Assembly (NCBI GenBank): GCA_016713765.1
Contig: JADJON010000003.1
Coordinates: 372,001-436,000 of the forward strand
DNA: 64,000 nucleotides
Direction of reading: 5' to 3'
Origin: Bacteroidota bacterium
GTDB lineage: Bacteria; Bacteroidota; Bacteroidia; AKYH767-A; 2013-40CM-41-45
In this document: in pieces, positions 19,773 through 26,911 of the stretch
Position numbering within the stretch: the stretch's first letter is position 1
How the letters are laid out: every line of letters starts with the position of its first letter
Made by a program: the position numbers and the translations under genes
The notes under the pieces: model-generated
What the model was told of the DNA's origin: nothing
Database searches by the model: none
What the model saw: the letters and a program-made list of their open reading frames with translations, nothing else

Positions 19773-19839
19773 TAAAAAAGAAATTGGAAACCCGATCGGA
19801 ACTTACTGGCTGTTTCGGCCAATCCGCTGGTTTCCAATT
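19773..19839 (-). terminator. Likely terminator of tig with a large loop
   Basis: A perfect 11-base inverted repeat (arms 19782-19792 and 19829-19839, aattggaaacc type) is followed on the minus strand by a T-rich run (TCTTTTTT). The 36-base loop can fold further. It lies 19 bases after the tig stop. The long loop makes it an unusual terminator. Confidence 0.5.
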
Positions 19840-19857
19840 CCTGCCGGAAAATCCGGA

Positions 19858-21231
19858 TCAATGGTGGTGCTCCAACTCGTGCTGGGTCTTCTCCTGCAGG
19901 CGGGCTACGTATTCCTGATAAGGCAATTCGATCATGTCCAGCTTGACGACGCCTTTGAGGTGCGCGAAGACCTTGTTTTCACGGATACTGCGATCGAGTC
20001 GCTCACGGTTTCCGTCTTCGTTCAGGTAACGCTCCGACACTTCTTCCAGCTTGGCATCATCAATATCGTAGTAGCCGTATTGAGCAAACTGTTGACGAAC
20101 CAATCCCCGCGCCAGTTCTTTCAATTCATCTTCCGTCACATCGAATCCTTGATCCGTTGCCAGTTTGGTCACCATCAGGTTCCAGCGGAGGTCTTCGGCC
20201 AAATGATAGTACTGATGATCGAATTCTGAATCCGCCATCGGTTTCTCCGCATTCGCCTTCAACATACGCTTCAGAAAATCATCCGGTAACGGAAGATTAT
20301 TCTGATTGAGCAATTCATTGCGCAGGTCCTTCCGCATCTTCCGGTCGCTTTCCCGCTCAAAGTAAGCGAGGATGCCTTCACGGATCTTAGCGCGGAACTC
20401 CTCCTCGTTGGTCACATTTCCTTCGCCGTAGATCTTGTCGAAAAACTCCTGGTTCAGATCCGCCAATTCGATCCGTGAAATGGTCAAGACCGTCAGTCGG
20501 TAGTTCGATTGCATTGCCGGCGACTGCTTCTCGAGGCGCAGCATGGCGGCAACTTCGGGTTCATTTCCGATGACCGTCATCGGATGGAAATCGATGGTAT
20601 CGCCTTTGGCAAGCCCAATAAAGGGCTTGCGGTCATTCGCTTGCGGGATGCGCTCAATGCTGAGCGTGGTGGTGGTCTTGTTACCGCCTTCCTTCACGTT
20701 GCCAGCCTCGTCGAGTTCGTTGAACTCGCCGTAGAGGATCGAGTTCTCTTCGGACTTCTCGGGATTCGAGAACTTTCCGTAACGGCGGCGCAGGTCATCC
20801 GCGTCGTCGTTGATCATCTTCTCATCGACCTTGACCAGGTAATACGGGATTTTTCCGGTCGGAATCTGAACGCTGAACTTCGGCGCAAGACCTACTTCGT
20901 AACTGAATTCGAACGTGTTCCCGTCTTCCAGCGACTGTTGATCCAATCCGTTTTTGGGCATCGGGGAACCGATGACCTCCAACTTTTGCTCGAATACATA
21001 ATTGCTGATCGACTCGGAAACCAGTTTGTTGAGCTCATCCAACAATACCGGCTGTCCGTATTGCTTCTTGATCAGACCTGCCGGAACATGTCCCGGACGA
21101 AAACCGGGTATCTGGGCCGATTTCTGATAACGCTTCAGGATGTCCTTAACCCGGGTCTGATAGTCTTCCGGTTGCAAACGGATCTTCAATACCGTAAGAA
21201 GTTCGCTCTGTTGTTCTTGGCTGATCTGCAT
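19858..21231 (-). CDS. tig: Trigger factor (ribosome-associated chaperone)
   Basis: Binds the exit tunnel at L23 and folds nascent chains. 457 residues. The N-terminal ribosome-binding domain holds the signature IPGFRPGHVPAGLIKKQYG (about 40-59). A divergent peptidyl-prolyl isomerase-like middle segment and a long helical C-terminal arm follow. The protein ends in a His-rich tip (ELEHHH). A tRNA-Leu gene lies 36 bases upstream on the same strand and they may share a transcript. Confidence 0.93.
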   Translation of the reverse strand: MQISQEQQSELLTVLKIRLQPEDYQTRVKDILKRYQKSAQIPGFRPGHVPAGLIKKQYGQPVLLDELNKLVSESISNYVFEQKLEVIGSPMPKNGLDQQSLEDGNTFEFSYEVGLAPKFSVQIPTGKIPYYLVKVDEKMINDDADDLRRRYGKFSNPEKSEENSILYGEFNELDEAGNVKEGGNKTTTTLSIERIPQANDRKPFIGLAKGDTIDFHPMTVIGNEPEVAAMLRLEKQSPAMQSNYRLTVLTISRIELADLNQEFFDKIYGEGNVTNEEEFRAKIREGILAYFERESDRKMRKDLRNELLNQNNLPLPDDFLKRMLKANAEKPMADSEFDHQYYHLAEDLRWNLMVTKLATDQGFDVTEDELKELARGLVRQQFAQYGYYDIDDAKLEEVSERYLNEDGNRERLDRSIRENKVFAHLKGVVKLDMIELPYQEYVARLQEKTQHELEHHH

Positions 21232-21267
21232 GGTCGTTTATTTGAGAAGATTCCGGTAAGAATTATG

Positions 21268-21349
21268 TGCGGTCGAAGGGACTCGAACCCCCACGGATTG
21301 CTCCACCAGATCCTAAGTCTGGCGCGGCTACCAATTACGCCACGACCGC
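21268..21349 (-). tRNA. tRNA-Leu (anticodon UAG)
   Basis: The minus strand folds as a class II tRNA: acceptor GCGGTCG paired with CGACCGC, a D arm with GCG...CGC and AATTGGTAG, an anticodon arm CCAGA-CTTAGGA-TCTGG giving anticodon TAG (reads CUA and other CUN codons), a variable arm with GGA/TCC pairing, and a T loop TTCGAGT. The discriminator base is A (21268). CCA is not encoded. Confidence 0.93.
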
Positions 21350-21370
21350 TTTTCCCGGAATTTGGGAGCG

Positions 21371-21378
21371 CAAAGGTA
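21371..21378 (-). promoter_or_regulatory. -7 box for tRNA-Leu (and possibly tig)
   Basis: TACCTTTG on the minus strand, a full match to TAnnTTTG, 21 bases upstream of the first tRNA base. The -33 region lacks a clear TTTG. No other promoter is visible between the tRNA and tig, so tig may be read through from here. Confidence 0.5.
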
Positions 21379-21391
21379 GGTTTTTCCCCGC

Positions 21392-21422
21392 TTTCCGCCT
21401 AATGGGATTCCTTCTAAATTGC
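21392..21422 (+). promoter_or_regulatory. Possible promoter of the ECF sigma gene
   Basis: TTTC (21392-21395), 19 bases, then TAAATTGC (21415-21422). Each box has mismatches to TTTG and TAnnTTTG but the spacing is exact. It is divergent from the tRNA-Leu promoter. Confidence 0.28.
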
Positions 21423-21474
21423 TGAACTCGAAGAGATAGCCGGGCTTGCGGCAGAATTGTACGGAGTTTGTGAA

Positions 21475-22128
21475 ATGTCGTGCTTCCTGGGCTCGTTAGC
21501 TGGAAAGGAAAGCATCCGCAAAACAGCGAGCCCGCTAAAGCGACAACGATCTGTGCGATTCCTCAAATCCAGAAACCAAGACCCAGCCACCGACGAGGAG
21601 CTCATCCTGGCCTATCGACAGGATCGTGACCCGGCCCGTATTGGTTTGCTGTTCGATCGCTATTCGTCTCTTCTGTTCGGCGTTTGCATGCAATACCTGC
21701 GGGATGAGGATGAAAGCAAAGATGCCGTCGTCCACTTGTTTGAACGGTTCCAACATGACTTATTGAAGTACGAAGTCCGGAACTTCGGTTCCTGGGCCTA
21801 CCGGGTTAGCAGGAACTACTGCGTTCGGTTACTGGCAAAACGCAAGGAGGTCCACGATGAGTGGGCCTTGAAAAACCTGGTGGCGGACGAGATTAACAAG
21901 GAAGAGCAACTCTACACCGAACTCAGAATCGAAGAATTGGAGCGCGCCATGGGCATGCTACAAGTGCATCAACGCAGGTGCATTGAAATGTTCTTCATAC
22001 AGGAGTTAAGCTACCAGCAGATCAGCGATCAAACGGGCTTTTCGCTGAAGCAGGTAAAAAGCTATATTCAAAACGGTAAACGAAATCTCAGGATCCGTCT
22101 GGGAGGTACTGGCCATGACGAGGATTGA
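21475..22128 (+). CDS. RNA polymerase sigma factor, ECF type
   Basis: A sigma-70-family protein of about 217 residues from the ATG at 21475; a TTG at 21457 is possible. Region 2 is recognisable as EELILAYRQDRDPARIGLLF through LRDEDESKDAVVHLFERF. Region 4 is recognisable as LQVHQRRCIEMFFIQELSYQ followed by the helix-turn-helix QISDQTGFSLKQVKSYIQNG. Region 3 is missing, as in ECF factors. Its stop overlaps the next gene by 14 bases; that gene looks like a membrane anti-sigma factor, so the pair probably forms a sigma/anti-sigma switch. The signal it senses is unknown. Confidence 0.85.
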   Translation: MSCFLGSLAGKESIRKTASPLKRQRSVRFLKSRNQDPATDEELILAYRQDRDPARIGLLFDRYSSLLFGVCMQYLRDEDESKDAVVHLFERFQHDLLKYEVRNFGSWAYRVSRNYCVRLLAKRKEVHDEWALKNLVADEINKEEQLYTELRIEELERAMGMLQVHQRRCIEMFFIQELSYQQISDQTGFSLKQVKSYIQNGKRNLRIRLGGTGHDED

Positions 22129-22459
22129 CCTGCACAAAATTAAGCCCGGCGAACACCTGACCGGTGACCGCTTGCAGCGCTATCGCTCCGGACGCATGAG
22201 TTCCGAAGAGCGTGCTGCAGCCGATCGTCACCTGCAATCGTGTCAGTTCTGCAACGAAGCGGTGGAAGGCATCGGCAGGCTCGATACGCCGGAACAATTG
22301 GACCGCATCCGGCGCGACCTACACCGCAGGGTCGCCGAGCGATTGCGCAATCCGAGGCGCCTCTTTCCGGAACACTACCTGCCGATTCTCCTGATCACCA
22401 TGGTCGTCCTGGCGATCATCGTCTTGCTCGGATTCTACATGACGACTCGCCTTCACTGA
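22115..22459 (+). CDS. Probable zinc-binding membrane anti-sigma factor
   Basis: 114 residues. The N-terminal cytoplasmic part carries His39-x3-Cys43-x2-Cys46 (HLQSCQFC), the zinc motif of ZAS-type anti-sigma factors. One membrane span near residues 88-109 (LPILLITMVVLAIIVLLGFY) leaves almost no periplasmic domain. Translation overlaps the ECF sigma gene by 14 bases, which strongly suggests they act as partners. The lack of a sensor domain outside the membrane suggests the signal is cytoplasmic, redox-linked or delivered by another protein (inference). Confidence 0.7.
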   Translation: MTRIDLHKIKPGEHLTGDRLQRYRSGRMSSEERAAADRHLQSCQFCNEAVEGIGRLDTPEQLDRIRRDLHRRVAERLRNPRRLFPEHYLPILLITMVVLAIIVLLGFYMTTRLH

Positions 22460-22462
22460 TGC

Positions 22463-22493
22463 TTCGCCGAATGCCCGAAGGGCGTTACCTTTG
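22463..22493 (+). promoter_or_regulatory. Promoter of the flavin reductase-like gene
   Basis: TTCG (22463-22466), 19 bases, then TACCTTTG (22486-22493), a full -7 match, 19 bases before the ATG at 22513. It begins just after the anti-sigma stop codon. Confidence 0.55.
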
Positions 22494-22512
22494 CGGTGAA
22501 TAATTCAGCTGC

Positions 22513-23412
22513 ATGCGTACCATTGATCCCGGTTCCGTCAAGACCAGTGTATTCCACAGTTATATGCTGGGCGCCATCGCTCCGCGTCCCATCGCGTTCG
22601 CGAGCACGGTCGATAAAGACGGAAAGGTGAACCTTTCTCCCTTCTCTTTTTTTAACGCTTTTGGCAGTAAGCCGCCGGTTATCGTCTTCTCCCCTGCCCG
22701 ACGCGTGCGCGACAACAGCATCAAGCATACACTCGAGAATGTTTATGAAACCATGGAAGTGGTGATCAACGTGGTCAACTATGCCATGGTCCAGCAGATG
22801 TCGCTCGCTTCCACGGAATATCCAAAAGGTGTCGATGAATTCGTCAAGGCCGGGTTCACGCCGGTGGCGTCCGAACTGATCCGTCCTCCGCGGGTAAAGG
22901 AATCACCGGTGCAAATGGAATGCAAGGTCCTTCAGGTCATCGAAACCGGAACGGAAGGCGGTGCCGCGAACCTGATCGTTTGCGAAATCCTTCGCATGCA
23001 CATCGATGAATCCGTGATGGCCGACGACAAGATCGACCCGTTCAAGATCGACCTGGTTGCCCGTATGGGCGGCGACTGGTACTGCCGCGCGTCGGGAGCC
23101 GCGCTGTTCGAGGTTCCTAAACCGAATGTGAAGCTGGGCATCGGCTACGATCAGATTCCCGAACCCATTCGCAACAGCAAAGTGCTGAGTGGAAACGACC
23201 TGGGACAACTCGGCAATATCGAAGCGCTGCCTCTGGAAGAAGCGGTGCGCACCTACCGCCAGCGTGACTTCATGAAAGAACTCGAATCGAAATTCGGTCA
23301 CCATCCGGAAATGCTGGAAGAGAAACTACACGCGTTGGCAAAGGCCCTGCTACAGCAGAAAGCCCTGGAAGAAGCCTGGTTGACCTTGTTGGTTTCGCTT
23401 CAGGTACGCTGA
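22513..23412 (+). CDS. Flavin reductase-like FMN-binding protein
   Basis: 299 residues. The N-terminal two thirds match the flavin reductase-like split-barrel fold: YMLGAIAPRPIAFASTVDKD, then VNLSPFSFFNAFGSKPPVIV, the usual FMN-contacting segments. The C-terminal about 90 residues are helical and charged (RQRDFMKELESKFGHHPEML). These proteins bind FMN; the true substrate is not predictable. It has its own promoter and is convergent with the TetR gene, which stops four bases away. Confidence 0.8.
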   Translation: MRTIDPGSVKTSVFHSYMLGAIAPRPIAFASTVDKDGKVNLSPFSFFNAFGSKPPVIVFSPARRVRDNSIKHTLENVYETMEVVINVVNYAMVQQMSLASTEYPKGVDEFVKAGFTPVASELIRPPRVKESPVQMECKVLQVIETGTEGGAANLIVCEILRMHIDESVMADDKIDPFKIDLVARMGGDWYCRASGAALFEVPKPNVKLGIGYDQIPEPIRNSKVLSGNDLGQLGNIEALPLEEAVRTYRQRDFMKELESKFGHHPEMLEEKLHALAKALLQQKALEEAWLTLLVSLQVR

Positions 23413-23416
23413 GCAG

Positions 23417-24094
23417 TCACTTTTTGGCGATCGCAGAAAACAAGAGCGACTCCAGAAAGTTCCGTATTCCTTCCGGCGTTTTCGCGTCACCGAAATCAGT
23501 CAACGACGGTAGGTGCAGCATGAAAAAATACTGGAAATGGGACATCTCCAGTAAGGTGGTCGCCATAGAGTGCGGGTAACGATACCGGGAATTATATTCC
23601 AGGATCGCGTCGGAAATTCGTGCACACAAATCCTTGTACGGTTTGAACAACTTGTGCTTGTTCAGTTGATCGACGTCCTTGGTCAGATACGATTTACTGC
23701 CTTCTGAAATGACGATTTGAAACAAGGCGTTGAAGTCGATCTCACTTGCATCGGACATGAGTTCCGGTCGACGCGTAAGAAGATCGATGATCTTCCGTAA
23801 TTTCTTTTCAGGCTCGCTCAGGTTGTTGGTATGAAACACCACCTGGTACTCGAGCCAACTCCAGTACCACGCCAACAGGTACAGGAGCAACTTGTGCTTG
23901 TTCTCAAAATAGCGATAGACGCTGGCTTCCGTAGTGTCGATCGCTTCGGCGAGTTTCTTGAACGTGAACTGTTCGAAACCCATTTTGTTGATCATGCCGA
24001 TACTTTGCCGGACCATTTTTCTGCCGATGACCGACAACTCCGGATCGCGGAGATACAACTTCTCGTTGTGCTTGATCTGAAACTGGACTTCCAT
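23417..24094 (-). CDS. TetR/AcrR-family transcriptional regulator
   Basis: About 225 residues from the ATG at 24092-24094 (MEVQFQIKHNEKLYLRD). The N-terminal helix-turn-helix domain (about 20-70) shows SIGMINKMGFEQFTFKKLAE followed by IDTTEASVYRYFENKHKLLL, a clear TetR signature. The rest is a helical ligand and dimer domain with several aromatic residues (LLAWYWSWLEYQ). A 25-base near-palindrome at 24168-24192 upstream is a likely operator, placing an sRNA-like transcript under its control (inference). The ligand is unknown. Confidence 0.88.
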   Translation of the reverse strand: MEVQFQIKHNEKLYLRDPELSVIGRKMVRQSIGMINKMGFEQFTFKKLAEAIDTTEASVYRYFENKHKLLLYLLAWYWSWLEYQVVFHTNNLSEPEKKLRKIIDLLTRRPELMSDASEIDFNALFQIVISEGSKSYLTKDVDQLNKHKLFKPYKDLCARISDAILEYNSRYRYPHSMATTLLEMSHFQYFFMLHLPSLTDFGDAKTPEGIRNFLESLLFSAIAKK

Positions 24095-24095
24095 G

Positions 24096-24147
24096 TGGTG
24101 GTGGTGGGAAATTCGATCAAAACTAGAGAATTCGACTACCACCACCA
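24096..24147 (-). repeat. Inverted GGT/ACC repeat in the tetR leader
   Basis: Ten-base perfect inverted repeat: tggtggtggt at 24096-24105 and accaccacca at 24138-24147, immediately before the tetR ATG. The distal arm overlaps the -33 box. Between the arms two similar TCGAATT units occur. It may be chance from triplet repeats, or a second operator site. Confidence 0.4.
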
Positions 24148-24148
24148 A
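24118..24148 (-). promoter_or_regulatory. Promoter of the TetR-family gene
   Basis: On the minus strand TTGG (24145-24148), 19 bases, then TAGTTTTG (24118-24125), a full TAnnTTTG match, 23 bases before the ATG. The palindrome 24168-24192 lies about 20 bases further upstream. Confidence 0.6.
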
Positions 24149-24167
24149 TAAATTAATAACCCTTTAA

Positions 24168-24192
24168 TGAATAGTAGTATTACTATTATTCA
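24168..24192. promoter_or_regulatory. Candidate TetR operator, 25-base palindrome
   Basis: TGAATA-g-TAGTA-t-TACTA-t-TATTCA: 22 of 25 positions are symmetric. It lies between the divergent tetR promoter (24118-24148) and the plus-strand -7 box at 24194-24201, where bound protein would cover the -33/spacer region of the latter. Size and symmetry are as expected for a TetR-family dimer or pair of dimers. Confidence 0.55.
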
Positions 24193-24193
24193 G

Positions 24194-24201
24194 TAAGTTT
24201 G
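24194..24201 (+). promoter_or_regulatory. -7 box of a plus-strand non-coding transcript
   Basis: TAAGTTTG is a full TAnnTTTG match. No coding frame follows it; instead there is a strong hairpin with a T-run ending at 24341. The -33 region lies inside the palindrome 24168-24192 and lacks a clear TTTG, which could mean activation or repression is needed. Confidence 0.42.
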
Positions 24202-24205
24202 CAGG

Positions 24206-24341
24206 ATATCCATTCGGTTGAACAAATGGACACCCCCGCAGGTGTGGTGCGCTACCGGGTACGTCAATGCGCATTTCGGGTTTTGGTGATGCGTGTTAAT
24301 GGGTTAGGGAAACTATTCCGGTAGCGCACCACGCCTTTTTT
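24206..24341 (+). ncRNA. Candidate structured small RNA ending in an intrinsic terminator
   Basis: About 135 bases between a -7 box (24194-24201) and a T6 run (24336-24341). The arms 24241-24258 and 24318-24335 pair over 18 base pairs with a single G-U wobble. Inside the loop a second eight-pair stem can form (24267-24274 region with 24288-24295 region). A short competing hairpin (24230-24234 with 24241-24245) precedes the main stem. No reading frame fits. It does not carry the SRP RNA, 6S or tmRNA signatures I know. An alternative is a miniature inverted-repeat element. Confidence 0.45.
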
Positions 24342-24410
24342 CTGACCAAACGGTCGGTTTCCGCTCATCTTCCGCCCTCTTCATAAAGGATTCATCCTTT
24401 CCCGGCCGGC

Positions 24411-24427
24411 TTGGCACGGATTTGGAA
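24411..24427 (+). promoter_or_regulatory. Sigma-54-like promoter of the first DUF4476 gene
   Basis: TTGGCACG (24411-24418), three bases, then TTGG-A. The -24 part is a full match to TGGCAC; at the -12 position the usual GC is GA. The same TTGGCACG-N3-TTGG pattern precedes the other DUF4476 gene at almost the same distance from its ATG (53 versus 52 bases). A CCCGGGT/ACCCGGG dyad (24432-24453) and a GGAGG Shine-Dalgarno site (24452-24456) follow. Confidence 0.4.
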
Positions 24428-24463
24428 ATAGCCCGGGTACATTAAAACCCGGGAGGAATTCCC

Positions 24464-25180
24464 ATGAAAAAGACCCTCTTCACTCTGTTGATCCTCACCT
24501 TTGCGCTGAGTGCAGCCGCGCAGTACGGAGGATCGGTCATCCACCTGCACCAGTACAACAACAAACGTTTCGCGCTTCGCGTCGACGGCGTGCCGTTCGG
24601 ATCCGGAGAGCGCAACTATACGGTAACCGGATTACAGCCGGGCTACTATATGCTCGAAGCAACGACATGGTCAGGAAACGGCCATCATGGTCATTACCCT
24701 GTTACCAGTTTCATAGGTCAGGTGTACGTGCCCGCGATGACGGAAATGACAGCGCGCATCGAACGTTATAACAACCTCGCGATCCTGTCGTCGGTCAGCA
24801 TGATCCCCGTACCGGCCTACCCTGCTCCCCACCTGCCCGTGCACAATCCCGCTCCCTGCGCTCCGGTTGTACCGGTATGCACCGGCCCGGTAGCCATGAG
24901 CGACTTTGAATTCCAGGATATGCGAGCAGCCATCGCCAGCCGCGATTTCGAAAGCACCCGCCTCAGCATGACCCGTCAATTACTGTCGCAAAGGAATCTG
25001 AGCACACGGCAGGTCATGAGCCTGATGCAATTGTTCGACTTCGAATCCAATCGACTGGAAGTGGCCAAGTTCGGGTACTCCCGAACGATCGACCGCAACA
25101 ACTACTATCAGACTTTCGCGCTCTTCGACTTCGACAGCAGCGTACGGGAATTGAGCCGATTCATGGAAACGTATAGTTGA
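24464..25180 (+). CDS. Secreted DUF4476-domain protein (first copy)
   Basis: 238 residues. A signal peptide (MKKTLFTLLILTFALSAAAQ) directs export. The middle part (about 25-140) is a small beta-rich region followed by a Pro-rich linker. The C-terminal about 95 residues match DUF4476: two near-repeats, DFESTRLSMTRQLLSQRNLS and FDFESNRLEVAKFGYSRTID, then NNYYQTFALFDFDSSVREL. The function of DUF4476 is not known. A second family member is encoded at 57775-58815 with the same type of promoter. The GGAGG ribosome site is unusual for this phylum. Confidence 0.85.
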   Translation: MKKTLFTLLILTFALSAAAQYGGSVIHLHQYNNKRFALRVDGVPFGSGERNYTVTGLQPGYYMLEATTWSGNGHHGHYPVTSFIGQVYVPAMTEMTARIERYNNLAILSSVSMIPVPAYPAPHLPVHNPAPCAPVVPVCTGPVAMSDFEFQDMRAAIASRDFESTRLSMTRQLLSQRNLSTRQVMSLMQLFDFESNRLEVAKFGYSRTIDRNNYYQTFALFDFDSSVRELSRFMETYS

Positions 25181-25218
25181 ACCAGTCCCATGGTTCGTTA
25201 TTGAGTGGTGTGTGTGTA

Positions 25219-25249
25219 AACCGGGTGCCCGTAAGCACCCGGTTTTTTA
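25219..25249 (+). terminator. Intrinsic terminator of the first DUF4476 gene
   Basis: Perfect ten-pair stem, arms 25219-25228 and 25235-25244, six-base loop, followed by a T-run to 25248. Confidence 0.85.
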
Positions 25250-25269
25250 TTGTACCCGTACATTAAATG

Positions 25270-25296
25270 AAAAAGCCAGCTTTCGGGCCGGCTTTT
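25270..25296 (-). terminator. Terminator of the deoxynucleoside kinase gene
   Basis: Arms 25271-25277 and 25290-25296 (AAAAGCC type) with further GC pairing inside; on the minus strand a T-run follows. It is nearly symmetric and may also act on the plus strand. Confidence 0.6.
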
Positions 25297-25317
25297 CCTA
25301 TTGAGTTGAGTGGTTGA

Positions 25318-26076
25318 TCAGAAGAGGCCGTTGATCTCGGCGTTGATCTTGTTAACGATCTTGCCCATGTCTTCAGGATTGTCGGCGAAATTCAGGTCGT
25401 CGACATCGATGATGAGCAACTTACCCTGCTCATAGGTGGAGATCCATGCTTCGTAGCGTTCATTCAGGCGCTTGAGGTAATCGATCCGGATCGAGTTCTC
25501 GTAATCACGTCCCCGCTTGCCGATCTGGTTGACCAGGGTCGGCACGCTGGCACGGAGGTAGATGAGCAGGTCGGGAGGACTGATGAACTTCGTCATCAGG
25601 CTGAAGAGCGATTGGTAATTGTTGAAATCGCGGGTGGTCATCAGGCCCATCGAATGCAGGTTCGGCGCGAAGATATTGGCGTCTTCGTAGATGGTGCGGT
25701 CCTGAATGACGGTCTTGCCGCTCTGACGGATCTTCATCACCTGCTCGAAACGGGCATTGAGGAAGTAAATCTGCAGGTTGAACGACCAACGCTGCATATC
25801 TTCATAAAAGTCGTTGAGGTAAGGATTATCGTCCACGTCCTCGAAATGAGGTTCCCACTTCATGGTTTTCGCCAGAAGATTGGTCAACGTGGTTTTACCT
25901 GCTCCGATGTTGCCGGCGATCGCCAGATGAAGCGGCGCAAGTTGCTTCTTGGTAGGCGCGTATTTTTCGGTGTTTTTTTCGGTAGCAGTTGCGCGTGAAC
26001 CAGAGGTTTTGGTGGAGGTCACTTTCGCTTGATTTTTGGAAGCGGACTTCCGGAGTGTTATAGGCTTTGATGACAT
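25318..26076 (-). CDS. Deoxynucleoside kinase with an N-terminal basic extension
   Basis: Phosphorylates deoxynucleosides in nucleotide salvage. 252 residues. The P-loop IAGNIGAGKTTL is at 53-64; the DR(S/T) substrate motif appears as QDRTIYEDANIF; the lid region KRGRDYENSIRIDYL follows. The first about 47 residues are a Ser/Thr/Lys-rich, probably disordered extension not needed by the family. No ATG, GTG or TTG lies near the core, so the extension cannot be removed by choosing a closer start. Substrate preference cannot be read from sequence. Confidence 0.87.
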   Translation of the reverse strand: MSSKPITLRKSASKNQAKVTSTKTSGSRATATEKNTEKYAPTKKQLAPLHLAIAGNIGAGKTTLTNLLAKTMKWEPHFEDVDDNPYLNDFYEDMQRWSFNLQIYFLNARFEQVMKIRQSGKTVIQDRTIYEDANIFAPNLHSMGLMTTRDFNNYQSLFSLMTKFISPPDLLIYLRASVPTLVNQIGKRGRDYENSIRIDYLKRLNERYEAWISTYEQGKLLIIDVDDLNFADNPEDMGKIVNKINAEINGLF

Positions 26077-26116
26077 GCGAGGAAAATCCGGTTACAGTGT
26101 GTGTGTAGAGGGCAAA

Positions 26117-26911
26117 TTAAAATGAATAGATGCTAAGCGCGTCGGTTGTTAATAAATAAAGTTCCTGTTGCTCGAACCGGAAATCCCGGACAGCGCCTTC
26201 GTGTGAAGGAAGTACAACGGGATGTTCTTCCAACGTCTTGCGGTTCACCGCGAAGACGGAATCGTTCCGCAAGTAAAGTACTTCTTCACCGATCACCTGA
26301 AACTTCCGCACACCCGGAACCGGAAGTGTCTTATCGTAATTACCAAACCGGTCGAATACGAGAATTCCCGCTTCAGGGTCAGCCAGGAAAACGCTCTCCT
26401 GCGATTCCAGCAAGGCCATCGGAACAAGGCGCTTACGTAACAACTGGTTCAGATTGCCGCTTTGAAACTGGAGTTGCAGATCCAGACCGATCTTCTTCAA
26501 TTGGGCATCCTGCAAATCAAAGACCCAATAGCCATCGTTCAATGAGGAGCAGGCCAGCCAGGGCTGCTGGATGTCCAGGTTACGCAAATTAATGGTCGAC
26601 TGAACCGACAATTGTGTATTCAGCAGGATGATCTGGGCGAAATCAGGATAGAACAGCAGGACCTTCAGGGGATTCAGCGCGTCAACGCCTCGCAGTTCGC
26701 CCCGATCAACTTGAGCGAAATTACTCAGCGGCTTGCCTTTCGGATCGAACTTCAACACCTGGTTGCCTACTGTCAGGTAACAATTTCCCAAGGGGTCGGT
26801 GGTCACGGTCGCATTTCCGCTCACCGGCAATTGATGCAGCAAGTGAAAATCATCCGCTGGCCGGAATGCACAAGCCGTGAACAGGAACAGGATAACTAAA
26901 AGTCGCTTCAT
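26117..26911 (-). CDS. Exported propeller-like protein of unknown function
   Basis: 264 residues. An N-terminal hydrophobic signal (MKRLLVILFLFTACAF) may be a weak lipobox ending at Cys14. The rest is a series of short beta-rich units each with an aromatic and a Gly/Asp turn (TDPLGNCYLTVGNQVLKFD, then FLADPEAGILVFDRFGNYDK, FAVNRKTLEEHPVV), as in beta-propellers. It overlaps the GH3-like gene by four bases, so the two are co-translated. No enzymatic motif was seen. Confidence 0.6.
   Translation of the reverse strand: MKRLLVILFLFTACAFRPADDFHLLHQLPVSGNATVTTDPLGNCYLTVGNQVLKFDPKGKPLSNFAQVDRGELRGVDALNPLKVLLFYPDFAQIILLNTQLSVQSTINLRNLDIQQPWLACSSLNDGYWVFDLQDAQLKKIGLDLQLQFQSGNLNQLLRKRLVPMALLESQESVFLADPEAGILVFDRFGNYDKTLPVPGVRKFQVIGEEVLYLRNDSVFAVNRKTLEEHPVVLPSHEGAVRDFRFEQQELYLLTTDALSIYSF

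Noticed and set aside
21457..21474. TTG start for the ECF sigma gene
   Set aside because: An ATG lies 18 bases downstream and the extra residues do not extend the sigma domain.
24206..24341. Known RNA classes (SRP RNA, 6S RNA, tmRNA, common riboswitches) for the structured stretch
   Set aside because: The SRP tetraloop region, the 6S open-bubble layout and the tmRNA tRNA-like ends are all missing, and no coding gene lies close behind the terminator as a riboswitch target.
24206..24341. Integron attC or insertion-sequence end
   Set aside because: No attC core motifs, no transposase or integrase nearby, no target duplication noticed. Kept only as a possible miniature element.
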